From positions 33,987,090-34,051,089 of the forward strand of contig NC_031771.1 of the NCBI RefSeq assembly GCF_001522545.3: a DNA stretch of 64,000 nt, in the 5' to 3' direction. Each line of letters opens with the position of its first letter. The stretch's first letter is position 1. The notes under the pieces are model-generated. The model ran no database searches. It saw only the letters and a list, made by a program, of their open reading frames with translations, and was not told the origin of the DNA. Made by a program: the position numbers and the translations under genes. Of the stretch, positions 14,036-26,358 are shown one piece after another. The DNA comes from Parus major (lineage: Eukaryota > Chordata > Aves > Passeriformes > Paridae).

Positions 14036-16746
14036 TTCTGCAAAAATTTATTAGCTCCTATGTTAATAAAGGAAAAGTCATAAAAGGTTTTCACCAAAAT
14101 ACAGCTGCAGTATTTTTTGTCCATTTACTTAAACTGACATCCCAACTAAAATAAAAATAGAGCAAAATTTGTCTAACTGCATTTGGAGATGCCTTAGACA
14201 TCTGCTGGCAGTCTTCACTAAGCCATGTCCCAGAAGGTGTCACTCTTTTGGCAGAGATGGGAATCCAGTTGCCTCAGGCACTTTGAAATTCAGGAAATGA
14301 ACAGGGTTGCACCTTCATTCCCTAAGGACACTGATCCAATATGCACCAACACACAATAAGGAATTTATCTGAAATTGTGTGATTAGGCAGAAAAAGGCCA
14401 CCTTTTGCAGAACAGCCTTATGCAGGGATTTCAAACCGCCCCACGCAGCCACACTCTCATCATCTATGAACAGGCACAAGTACAGGGAGGTCTTGTGTTA
14501 CAGTGATTGTGCATATGTTGTTTTGTTTTGCTGGACAATAGATTGCCACTGTCAGTTGACTGTCAGTTAACATCAATCAACTCATTAGAAGCTCTTGACT
14601 TTCTCATCCAAGCTACTCACAAGGTCTGGTAGAAGAGTACAGGTAGTCCTGGGCTGGCATTCCCCCTCAGGAAACCAAAACAGTATCCAGGGAGTATTGT
14701 GCTGGTGAGGTGGTGAAAGCTAGAAGCAAGATTTAGATGAAGGCATGATTTGGGTTACCCCTGCAGTCATGAAAAAATGTATTGAGGAGGAAGGAAATAG
14801 TATGAAACTGGGTTACTGTTGCTGTGAAAGAGGAGGACTAGCACCGTGTACACAAACGCCAAGGTAAACAGCATTTGGGTACAACTCATCCAAAAAGTGG
14901 GAAAATGGGGAATAAAGGAAACATGGGATCTTCCTAGTCACCAGGCCATTTGTACATCTTCATACAGTGTTATGCATTTTCCTTGAGCTACATTTTGAAT
15001 GTATTAAGTGTAGCTCAGAATATGAGTATCAGATGCCTAGGTGTGATGCTACACTCTGCTACTGCACATTCCTGAGGAGGTACAGCCCTTTTCTGGCATG
15101 TGTCTGTTGCAGATGAATTTGTAAAATTTTAAATTCTTAGTTAAATAAAAGTATCATCTGGAAGAGAACAGCTTCAAGCCAACTCAGTTTCTTCCCCCAA
15201 CCCCTCATCCCCTTCAAACCACACAGATTTCTAAGAGATTTCAAAATCTACTGCAACCTCCACAGGAGTCTTCCTTGTATTCTAGAATTCAAAGGCTCTC
15301 TTTGAACCCTAAAATTGACAAGTCCTTGAAGAGCAGTTTCTATTATGTTTCTATTTATTGTAATTCAGGTTCCACCATTCTTTATTACTCTAAGCATTTT
15401 TTGGAATCTGATCCAGGACATAAACTTCCGAAAGAACTGTTATAAGACGTAGGTTGGTACAAACTTGATGGGAAATTCCATAGCTTTCCCTTTCTTGTGA
15501 TAAGGGAGCCTGTTGTGCCAAGTCAAATGCCAACACCTAATGCATACTCAGGAAAAAGCTGCCAGCCCATCTTGGATAAATCCAACAATTACTTTTTGGA
15601 CTCCTCTTCCCCATCACTGGGGTCTTGTGCTGTATAAACAGTCAGAGTAAAATCTAGCTGAAGTTAATCTTGCTGACTCACAATCATGTCAAACAATAGG
15701 TTTCATTAGAGACACAATAGATTGTTCTTACAGAAATACCCATGGGAAGCCACTTATTTTCTATTGCTTCATTTTAATTTCTCAGGTGCAAACTATAAAT
15801 TTCATATTAGGACAGAATAGTCCCTCTCTGATCTGCTTCACTCCCTAGATATTTTATATCAGAATCTAAACTCAGACTTTAATGGGAGAGAGTGAATAAT
15901 AGAATTCATTAGGGTTTATTGATATTGTAAAATTGTGGTGCACAAACTATCCTTTATTTCTTTCTTGATTACAACGAAATTGCACTTGCCTGCTGCATCA
16001 AAGTTAATGACCCAAGAGTATGAATGGAGTTGCTAGCAGCTAATAAAGGTGTTATTTTAAGGAAGGTATGCAATTAAATAGATCCAATTAATGTGCTGGT
16101 CTTACTGATAAAAAAATGTATTCTACCATCTACAATGAACTTCCATCATGAGAAGAATTGCAGAAGTTGTATAGTGATGCATCTTTGTAGTAATAGAATT
16201 GGCTGGTACAAACCATGATTTAGAAGACAAAGAGTAATACTTTTAAAATCAAATGTATAAGACAGAGCAATGATACACAGGCCTGAAAAATATGAATACT
16301 AGTTGATAAAACCACATTATGGATCCAAGCTTGAATATGTAATTTGTAAGCAACTTCAGAATAGAATAATGAAAAAGAATTTTCTGGGCTTAAAAAACAT
16401 GAAAAGCATGCAGTGTTGTAGTGAAAAGAATAAAAAAACAAATGCAGCATATCAATTTGTACAGCTGATGTAAACATATGGTGCTTGTTTACAAATGGAG
16501 TATGTCCCCAGGAACCAGATAAAATAATAAAATCAATAGAAATCATTAAGACACAATGTGTAATTAATAGATGTAGGAAGAATAGCTCAAGAGTCACTGG
16601 TTTAGGATTCACAGCCTGTCAATTTTTGTCACAGAATGGGTCACCAGCACAGGTACCAGACACTACATTTCCTGCCTGGTTTATCATCCTAATGCAAAAT
16701 TGTGGCTCTGGGGTTGTAAGGACATAAAGAGCACAGTCTCAGACAC
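14036..16746. other. Intergenic DNA, no gene recognised
   Basis: No exon, RNA gene or repeat could be recognised. The 130-codon minus-strand frame at 16220-16612 is rich in Phe, His and Ser with no family signature, and is treated as chance. Confidence 0.55.
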
Positions 16747-17677
16747 TGTTAAGGACACAGAAAGACTTTGTCATGAGATAAACAAAAAAGGGAGCAAAAG
16801 AATGGCAATAACTTCAGGCAGGAAGAAGTGAGATCTGGTTGAACATCCTGGGTAATGCATCCAGACAAAAATTCCCACAGTGGCAAACTAGAAGTGAAGT
16901 AACTGCTCATATGCATATCACCATCTAAACAAAGACCACTCCAACTCATGGGACAGATGGCATGTGTGACACCAATGACAACAAAAGTCCCCCTGACAAT
17001 GCTCTGTGGATACCTGGAATTTGGACTGTAAATTAAGCCACCACAGCAGGAACTTGTGATAAGATGAAGGTGCCACTGGGTGTTATCTCAGACCTAAGGA
17101 GAGGTTAACAATGCTGGGGCAGAAGAATGTATTACCTCTAGTGGACACAGAGAATGCTTAATTTATATGCTACAAAGAATATGGAATTTATGGGCCACTG
17201 GGAAATTCAACTTAACAACTGTGTTGAAATCAGCTCCAACAGGCTAAAATGTAATTCCAGCAGGAGGGAGATCACAACCCCCCAACCCAAGACAAGAAAT
17301 CCACTGACTCAAAAGAAGAGAAAGACTAAGCATGTGACTAATTAGCATTAGAAGCAAGGGAGTCATTTAAACAGTAGAATAAGGGAACTGTATAGCCAAT
17401 GTGCATTAATTTCTTTTTTTTGCTAAAAATATATATATAGTGACCATCACTGAGAAACCTGAGGTGAAGAGACTCTGGATCCACAGGTAGTGACTATCTT
17501 CTCCTAAACCTCTCTCTGTCTCCGCCCACCATCCTCCTCTTCATCTCTTCTGTTTTCCTTCTGTCCCTCTACATCACATTTTACTGTTGAATAAAATCTG
17601 TACTATGGACTTCAGCATATGGTCTTTTTTGCACCTTAATTCTGGCTGAGGCATCTCTCGATAATCAGGTCTTAACA
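16747..17677 (+). mobile_element. Solo LTR of an endogenous retrovirus-like element
   Basis: The 931-base unit begins TGTTAAG and ends CTTAACA, a perfect 7-base terminal inverted repeat with the TG...CA ends of retroviral LTRs. Inside, in plus orientation, are a TATA-like stretch (about 17427-17438), a pyrimidine-rich region, and an AATAAA signal at 17590-17595 followed by a T/G-rich stretch and the 3' end, giving a plausible U3-R-U5 order. The flanks GACAC (16742-16746) and GATGC (17678-17682) differ only in the way expected if an original 5-base duplication with a central CpG decayed differently on each side. A 5-base duplication suggests a class III (ERVL-like) element. No gag, pol or env coding region is attached. 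Confidence 0.72.
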
Positions 17678-20600
17678 GATGCCAAGTTGAGTTTTGCTGA
17701 TGAACCAATTTGGCCACACTAAACAAGGTGTGAATGTACTTCCTGACCTATCAAGACCTTCAGGGGGAAGTGTTTAGTGGCTCAGCTCAACATAGAGCAC
17801 CTAGCTCAACATCTGACCACCTACAAAACGACCTTTGGAAGGAAGTAGAGGACTTGAGGAAATTTCAGCTTATGTATTCCTCCCAGCAATCATGGGGATA
17901 ACATTTCGAGAGTGAGCACACTGACACTAGTCCTGGAGATCACATTTGAATTGTGATCCAGCTGCAACTGTTGTAACCCTTGTGTTCAAGTTGTGATTTC
18001 AATAACTTACTCATACATGCTGCTAAATCTAAATCCTGTGTAGAGTCAAGTATCTTCAAAAATGCAAACTGGGTTTTAAAACATTAAACTCTTCCTGTGT
18101 GGAATATCTGAGATATTTGTTCAGAAAATATTGGACCATGAAATAACCTGTCACAGTTATGTATAATTAATCTAAACTGGAAACTTGTGTGTTTGAAATT
18201 TGAAAACAGGTTAACATATGCAAGTCTCTTCTTGATTTCATTTTGGCCAATTGCTCTTGATTTAAAACATTATATGCAGTATTTCTTCAATTTCTAATTG
18301 TGTGTAACACAACACACAGTTAAATTAGCATGGGTGATTAGTACTCTCACTCTAAACCCATGAACTTTCCTGTAGTTCTTAATCAAGCCATTGCTTAACT
18401 TCCTCCTTAACAACAAAAGCTTTTAAAATCTTTCAGACAAACAGGTGGGTGAGTTCTGAAAGAATTTTTGGCTCTGCTGAGCTGAGGACTAGTAAAACTA
18501 GGAAAAACCTTCTAGTAAAGAAGTCATTAATACCCTGAACAAGTAAAATCTCTTATTCTAATTATACTTAGTTCATCATTTCTCCAGATCTGATTTACAT
18601 ATATTATAATTTTTTGCATTTAATTTTTTCTTATACTGTGCTTCAAAAAACATTCTTATTTGGATTCAGCATTACAAGCTGTACAGGTTTTTATAAACCC
18701 CATATTTTTCCATAATTATAAAACAAGAATGTTGACACTTAAATGCAGGATAACAAAACATTAGGCATTCAAGCAACATCCAGTATGAATAAAGCATAAG
18801 TTTGATAATTTTAAATCAAACAAAGCAAAAAATATTGCATTGAACCCTCTCGGGACCACTGCTAAATAATCCTTAGGATTATACTGTTTAAGTAATTTAA
18901 ACAAGCCTACATATTATCCTCAAACACTCATTGGAAAACTGTTGTGCTTCCATGAATATTTTATTTGAATCCCTGATTTATAAGATGAAATTTCTCTTCC
19001 ACAGACTTCATACAGAAGTGCAAAGTACAAAGTGAGTTTTATAAAAGCAAACTCCTTGATGTGAAACATCACTTTATCCCCACCTTGTGGAAGTTTTCAG
19101 CATATGTTGAAATATGATATGTTCCTTAGTTGAAAAATAAATTCATGGGTGTGATCTGAACAATTCTAGTAACGTAGCTGAAGTATGCAGTGTATCCATA
19201 GAGATCCTCTTGAATTTACCTTGTCATGGAGCTTTATAGCTCCAAAATTAGGTTTGCAATTAGGTAAGCCTGAGCTGAATCTGTTTATCAGAAATGCCAG
19301 GAGAGAAGAAGTGAGGGAGAGGAGATCAGGGCAGGTAAAAATTCACATTCAGGTTTTGTTTCAAAGATCGGTGGTTCCAAACTTTAATCTGAAAAATAGA
19401 TAATAAGAGGTGAACTAAGATGGATGGATGTTGTAGGACAGAGCCATATTTCTGAACATTTATCACATCCATTCTACAAAGAGTTTACTGAAGCATTGAA
19501 TAATTCATTTATGCAAAAAGAAAGAGGGAACATGGAAAAATAATATAAATTCAAAAATCAAAATCTGAGTTCTTGCCTTGATCTGTAGGTGAGATTCACA
19601 GATCCTTTTTCTCCCTTTTCTCTTCTGGAAGAGAAAATATATTATCTTCTTGCATTTAATAATCTGGAGAAATGTAGAAATGAAGAAGTAAAGTGATCCC
19701 TGGCATTTGCTTCTCTACTAATATTAAAATCAGCATACAAAAATTTCAAAATTACTGTTAAGTTCTGTTTAAAAAAATATATTTTTTTCTCTTTCTATTT
19801 TCCCACTAGAAGGTTGCTACAGAAAAGATTTATATTAAAGAGTAAGAATCTTTTTATAATTTTTTTAATTTCCAGCCTTAACTTGAGCTGTTTAGTTTTA
19901 GCTTATTTATTCTCTTACTAGTTCTAGCTCATTGACTGAATAATTACTTGCCCTTTGCTAGAGTTGTTCACAGTCATTCACATTGTCTTTTAATGGCAAG
20001 AAGAAAAACCCCTCACCCTTGGTTTGCTTGTCTGAATATGTCAGTGCCTTCATGGCCTCTTTTCCATTTACCTGGTCATCTTTGGAATCTTTCCATGCAT
20101 TTTTTTTCCTAAAATCAACTTTCTTGAACTGCACAAAGTACCCTCACACAGTGTCTCAGCTAAGGTTTTACACAAGGCAGTCCTGTCATCATACTGAAGC
20201 ACTTATTCTCAGGATAACAACAGAATCACAATTCTGCAGGAGCTCTGTACACTCTGACTGTGTTCGATATGTCCAGAAAAAAAAAACAGTTGTTTTTAAA
20301 AATTCTTTTTCTTGACCTTTTTTTTCCCTCATTCTGTTAGTGAAATTTATTTTTTGATGTGGGACAGAAGAGAAACATTCAGCATTAAAATAGGAGGAGG
20401 AAGTTTCACATTCATTTATAGCTAAAAAATGCTGTATTTTAAATGGTATTTTTACCAATCTTCCTTGAGTGAAGTTTCAAATCCAATATATGTAGTAAAT
20501 ATGGTATTGCTTATTTACAAGTCCACAAAAGCAAGGCAATCTTATGAGTCATGTGAAACAAAACCCAACAAAAACAACACAGACTGAAATGTTTTTGTAA

Positions 20601-22340
20601 CCAATATGTTTCTTTCTGCTATTCTTTGCAAGCTATTTTTAATTTCATCTTACAGACAAATAAAAACCTTAAAATCTTGGGGTTTTTTCTAACTTCAGTC
20701 AGACACAGTGTTTTACCTCTTGTATAAAACCTTCCAGTAGATTTTAAATATCGTGCTCCAAGCAGTATCTTAATGGAAGAATGTCAAACCTTTCAAAAGC
20801 ACAGAGCACAAGCTCCTGACACCATAAATGCTAACAAAAGGAAGATTATGTAAACACAAAAACAAATAGAACAAAGCAAGGGACCATTATCTCAATGTGA
20901 GCTCAAGTAGTACAGACTGGCCACATCCGTGCTGCACAGCTCTGGGCTGGGCCTCTCCTCCAGCCTGGATATGGAATCTTTACAGATATCGCATAATTGT
21001 TATTTCTTTAGTTACTTAAACCTCAGAGGGAAAGACATAAAATGAAGGTGGTATTGTAGTTCATCAGAATATTTTTATACTGGAAACTGAGGATGAATGT
21101 TAAATGAATATTCATATATTTACTATGAAACCATGGAGAAATAACAGCAGCAAGCTTCCTGAGGGACTGATCAGGGGCTTCATAAGATTTTTATTTTCTT
21201 TTGACAGACTGAACCTGGCACAGGCTCATCCATTTTGCCTAGTGCACAACATCCCACAAAAACAAGGCTTGGTATTGGCTGAAAATATATTTGACAAACT
21301 GAATTAGCAGTTAAACAAAATGAACAACCAGACATTTGGTGCTTATGTTCACCTTTCACTTAATAGAATACAATATTAAGGGCAAAACAGATAAACTGGC
21401 TTCCTGTGGGACACCAGAGTTATATTTTCAGGTATGGAAAGCAAGTACTTCATTGGTGAACTGCTATGAGCTTGATGAAGCATCAGTGTTGGGTGTAGTG
21501 ATGGTGGCAGAGGAAAGAAAAACCTTTAGGGCTCAGGCTTATGATTCTCTGCTGCATCACAGTATCAATGATTTTTTTTTATTATTATTATATAACAGTG
21601 AACACCTAGGTTTTATTTTCTCTTTTTCTGTAATAAACTTTTAAAAGCATATTTTGTATGTCTAAATCTGCAGAAAATCTGAAGGAAACTCTGACTATAT
21701 GTTATCATCAGGACCAGTGATCTGGAGGTATTCCTATTCAATTGTTTTACTGATTTAAACAGTAACCCCTTGCTTTTCATTCCTCAGTTACAAATTTTTC
21801 AGTCACCCTGTAAGACCTTTGCAGCCTTTTGATATCCTGACAGACTAGAGAGGGAGAAGTCCCTGCTTTCATCTCTTTGCTGAGGATGTATCCTCACTGT
21901 GGCTAAAGCAAGGTTCTGACAGCTGCCTTTTTTTATTTGTTTGTTTTTTGGGTTTTTTAAGTAGCACAGCTATGTAGAGGTTTTTATGGGGCTATGTGAG
22001 CAAGAGATTTTGGGAGTGGCAGCTATGTAAGCATCTGTAGAGCAGAGACTTAAATAGATCTCCAGCTGACATTCTGGCATAGCATCTAATCCCACACTTG
22101 TTTTTTCACTCATTTGAGAATTTGCACAAGTAAAAGGACAACACAAATTGTCTATTATTGCCATTTTTATATGGCTGTTGTTAAATCAGTCTGAAGGTTT
22201 GATTATTTGGGTTTGGTATTCTTTTTCAATCTCCCAAAAAACACCCCCATACTTGCTTAAACACTGCATCAGATCCTGAATATTTTCTCCTTGTTTACAA
22301 AATACAGTATTACAAAACTTGCAAACTACTCTGTGTGACA

Positions 22341-22357
22341 ACAGCAGGTGGCAGCAA
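22341..22357 (+). promoter_or_regulatory. CTCF-like motif
   Basis: ACAGCAGGTGGCAGC matches 14 of 15 positions of the CTCF core CCASYAGRKGGCRSY; the first C is A. CTCF sites act as insulators or loop anchors depending on orientation. Motif only; occupancy is unknown. Confidence 0.35.
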
Positions 22358-22540
22358 GGGATCTGGATTTAGACTGTGGGGAATAAAAAACAACTAAGGT
22401 TTGCAAAGCATGAATACAGTATGGGACAAGTTATTTTCTACAGGAGCAACTCCTCTCATGGAAATAATTTCCTGCAATCCAAACTGCTACTCGGGAGACT
22501 GTTTTCAAAATATTTGTGATTAAAACTAAAATAAAATAGT

Positions 22541-22635
22541 TTAGTTTGGTTTAGTTTTACTCATTCCAAATACCCATACCTGGCCTTAGTTTGGTTTGGT
22601 TTAGTTTTATTCATTCCAAATACCCATACATGGCC
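22541..22635 (+). repeat. Local tandem duplication, about 45-50 bp unit, two copies
   Basis: Copy 1 is 22541-22585 and copy 2 is 22586-22635. Both run from TTAGTTTGGT through CATTCCAAATACCCATAC to TGGCC. The second copy has five extra bases in its TTTGG-rich start and two point differences, so the duplication is fairly recent. Confidence 0.92.
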
Positions 22636-25071
22636 TATTTAATTTCAAGTTATTTAAAAAATTCCAAGACATTAAACGGTTTCTTAAGTAAGGACATGGG
22701 GAAAGATGGAACGTGAGCCTTCTTAGTCTCCTTAACTAAGCCCCTGAATGCTCTGAGAGCTGTGTGAACATCCACATTATGGAACAACCAGCTCTGACAG
22801 CCGAATCTGCACTGTGTTGTCCCAGTCCTGCAAGGAGATACTGGTGACTTCAAGTTTCATTCACGTGAGGGAAGGTAAAATAATTTGATGACTGCGTAAG
22901 TGAATTTTTTTGGGGCTTTCTCTTTTTTTTTCTTTTAATATTTGGAATTTAAACTACTAAATTTACACACACTGAAACAGCAATATTTCTGAATTTTGCT
23001 AATTTCTGGTTATCACTTCCCTCTGCCTATTTTAGTATCCTCCAGACAATTTGAACAGAATAGACCTGAAACACTTGCAAGACACTTGGCAATCTTTCAT
23101 AACTTAATTTGCTGTGTATGAAATATTTGTTTGGCCTAGCTTTCATTTTTCTGTTTGCTTCTAGACAAACATAGGATGAAAAATGCATTTCTGAGAGCTG
23201 GAAAACTGCAAAGAAATGAAGATGAAATAGATAGAAGGAAACTAAGAGATAGCTCTAGCCAACATGAAAGGCTATATGCACGTCCTCATCTATCAGGAGC
23301 CAGAGCACAGCCACCACCATCCCCTGCCTTTTAATGACATTCTCCACAGACAGGTAACAAAGCAGACAATTCCCATCACCCAAAACAAAAGGACAAAACA
23401 GATGCTGATAAGGACAACTGGAATTATTACATTAAAAATGAGAAGGTATGAGAAGAAAAGTATTGATTTTGCCTTGTCCTTCACCTCATATCAGAGAGTC
23501 TCCTTTGATGGACTTAGGAGGTTTCATCTGCATTAGTTCTGGCTGAAAACTAGAGAAGCTTCTGCTTCCTGGGAGACCATTAGTTACCTCCTGGTTGGAC
23601 AGCAGTGTAGGAAAATTCATTTTCTTTAAAGGATATGTCATACTAGAAATAAGAAAGTGTAATATGTTCTGAACTTAAAAGCAAACATTTGCATGAATGA
23701 TTATTATCTAAGTCCTTCTGAGTTTGTAAGTTTGTGCAGAACTACTTTCTCTCTGGACTCATGTCCACAATCACCAAATACTGCTAAATTGACTTATTTC
23801 TCTTATACCAATATGTACTTGTGAGTGCTGGTTTTTTTCAAAATCTTTCTTGCACATTCAGATCTGTGCTGTAGTCTCATATCAGATTGGAAATTATCTC
23901 CTCAGTTTCAGGATTTTTTCAGGGTTTTCCCATCCTGTCTGATGCTTCAAGACCCATCCCAGCTCTGTTTCCACGCTCAGGGCTCATTGCCACATGGCAT
24001 CATGTTCTGATTCTGTCCTTTTGCTGTTGTTATCCTGTCACCAATTTGTCTTGTCTTTTCTTTCTCTTATCACATCCTCTTTGCCCCAGTAGCAATACCC
24101 ATTTTCCCATTTTCCCATCAGTTGGGTTTCATGTCCATCCCTTCCCTTGCCTGCTCTCTGGAACAGTTTGCTGTCCTCTCTCAGCACTGGCTCTGAGACA
24201 GACACACACAGACTACCAGAGTGATTAACAGCCTTGTGTGTAGCACATGTGGTTGTGTGGTGGCTAAGGAGAGACACTGTCACCACAAGCACAAGTACTG
24301 ATATGTGGAAAATGTATAAATAAAATAAATTACCCAATTTATTTGGTAATTTAAAATAAAAAATCTAAAATTTTCAGGTAAGTATATGATAAGACTACAT
24401 GCTGACAATTCCTTTTCCTGTGTTTAGTGTCAGAAGCCAAGATCCAAGACTCTTTCCAGACTGCAGATACTGCAGAAATAGTGATGAAATGCATGCAGGA
24501 AGATATTTCACACATTTGTCAGATGAGAAAGGGGAACAGTGAAGTCAGTCTTTGACAAGCAACATGCTTTTAAACACTGCCAGTGTTTCCACTTGAGTTA
24601 GAAATTTTACTAGAGATATTCTGTCTTTGAATTTGCCTAGTCACTTATTCTGATGCCTTTTTCTGGACTTAGAGATTAACTGACTGTGCAGCCAGATATG
24701 AGTTACTTTTAAGAGAAAAAGAAGTGATAAATACATATTTATGAACAAAAAGGTTCTTGTTTTGGGGGAGAAAAGTTTTTCTGAGGAAGCTCGACAATGA
24801 ATCTTAATAATTGGTTCAATCAAACAAGAAAACAATGTGTATTTATGGCAGCTATTGTCGTCCAGATGATGTCTATATGAAAATAAACTTCAGCATCTCC
24901 TAAAGCTAAGCAGTGGCCAAGGCACATTTCCCAGTCTTAAATATATCAAGAACAAATTCAGCAAGAATACTATTTAGCTTGGAATTTTCTTCTGGGGAAG
25001 GGACTATATGTTGTTAAACTGAATTAAGAAAAAACTGAGAAAGTTATATCTTTGGTAAGGCATTTACTTCA

Positions 25072-25094
25072 TTTTTTTTTTTTTTTTTTTTTTT
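25072..25094 (+). repeat. Poly(T) run of 23
   Basis: Twenty-three consecutive T bases. Read on the minus strand it is a poly(A) run following the possible exon at 25160-25304. No flanking target-site duplication was seen, so a retrocopy is not supported. Confidence 0.9.
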
Positions 25095-25159
25095 AAGGCT
25101 TTGCTCCTCTTACTAGAAATTTGTTCTGATAATGACTTATTCCTGGAAGTATTCCTTAC

Positions 25160-25304
25160 CTGTTCCTCCAGCTGGAGACACAGAGGTGGATTTGACTGTG
25201 TTGTCGTGTTGTCTTCTTGCCAAGGAACAAGGCTGGAATGTTGAGCCAGGGACAGTGACACAAGGCTGGCTCTGATGTCTACCCTGAGAACCCCAGCCAA
25301 AACA
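25160..25304 (-). other. Possible unannotated exon (splice-flanked island)
   Basis: On the minus strand a good acceptor (pyrimidine-rich stretch ending CTTAATCTCCAG at 25305) and a strong donor (AACAG followed by GTAAGGAA, 25159 and below) bracket 145 bases. At least two frames are open right through the interval; one includes the stretch PPLCLQLEEQ before the donor. Composition is less AT-rich than the surroundings. I recognise no protein family. It could be part of a non-coding RNA transcribed downstream of GPM6A in the same direction, or a chance pairing of splice-like sites. A 23-base A run follows about 65 bases past the donor. Confidence 0.2.
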
Positions 25305-26143
25305 CTGGAGATTAAGACATGTAAGACTCACTTAAGTCCAGTAACTAGGTAGTACTTTGCATTTTTCAGGGTGTTTGTACCCTTGACAGGGCCAGCAGGT
25401 ACGAGATATCATGTTTGACACTCCTGGAGTAGTAGGTGAAGACCAGGAGAGATATCCTAAGGCCCCTAAAATTATCATAAATATCATCTGGTCTATCCTC
25501 CTCTATGTTTTAATCTCTAGCAGAAACACAGATTTTTTTTTGACAGCTGCTTGGCTAGCTAGACATAAGGGAGCTTAACATGCAACTTCCATGCCTGCAG
25601 AGGTAACACCACTGACCACAGTCACTCCCAAGCTGGGTTGCCTCAGGATCCCATGGCTTTTGAACCAAGCACAGCTCTGCTCCACTGGAATTTAGAGCTG
25701 TGCTTGTCACTTCTATGCCAAACAAGGCTTAACTACAATTGGAAACTCAGTAGTTTAATTAAAAATATGTTTATTCTAGAAAAAGACAAGCATTTATAAA
25801 AAGCTAGCATCCTTGTTTTCCCATCAGTTTAGGTAAGTCGGCATCATAATTACCATTTTTATAAATTTTGTGTGTAACATGCAAAAAAAAATCACTGTAC
25901 TACAAAAGTAAGTGTCATTTGAAGTGGGGGGTGGTGGTGTGGTGATTCACATTACTGTCTTGCAACCATAATTATGTTGAAATGCCGTTTCTAAAGTAGG
26001 TGGAAAACTCTGTTAAAGATAAAAAAATCCCTTTAGAATAAGGAGCAATGCCAAGAAGTCAGGTTCCCCACTGAATTCCTTTAGTTATTCACTCCCTGTT
26101 AATTCACTCCCACTTGTGACTGATATTTAAGGGCTTTATCTAT

Positions 26144-26183
26144 TCATATACATATATAGATATAGATCTATATAGATATATAC
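26144..26183 (+). repeat. AT-rich (TATAGA)-like microsatellite with palindrome
   Basis: Alternating TA and GATATA units; a 14-base palindrome ATATAGATCTATAT sits at 26160-26173. Confidence 0.85.
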
Positions 26184-26343
26184 AAAGGCAGAGTGTTTGA
26201 TTGTTTTTAAGTTGTGCTACAGAATAATTTCTGAACATACAGAGGTAGAAGAGAAACAGGTTGGTCTTACGAAAGCTATTACTTAAAATCAGACGCTCTC
26301 AAACGGGTTTACTAGCCGCATTCCTCTGTTTTATACAGCTTTA

Positions 26344-26358
26344 CCACCAGATGTCAGC
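26344..26358 (+). promoter_or_regulatory. CTCF-like motif
   Basis: CCACCAGATGTCAGC matches 14 of 15 positions of the CTCF core; T replaces G in the central GGC. It has the same orientation as the motif at 22341. Motif only. Confidence 0.3.

Noticed and set aside
16220..16612. 130-codon minus-strand open frame
   Set aside because: Rich in Phe, Leu, His and Ser from T-rich DNA; no domain recognised and no promoter or splice evidence.
20920..20985. CR1-like wording near CTGGGCTGGGCCTCTCCTCCAGCCTGG
   Set aside because: Too short and not collinear with CR1; no tail. Not called.
25072..25340. Possible processed retrocopy ending in the poly(T)/poly(A) run
   Set aside because: No parent gene recognised and no target-site duplication seen; processed copies are rare in CR1-dominated genomes.
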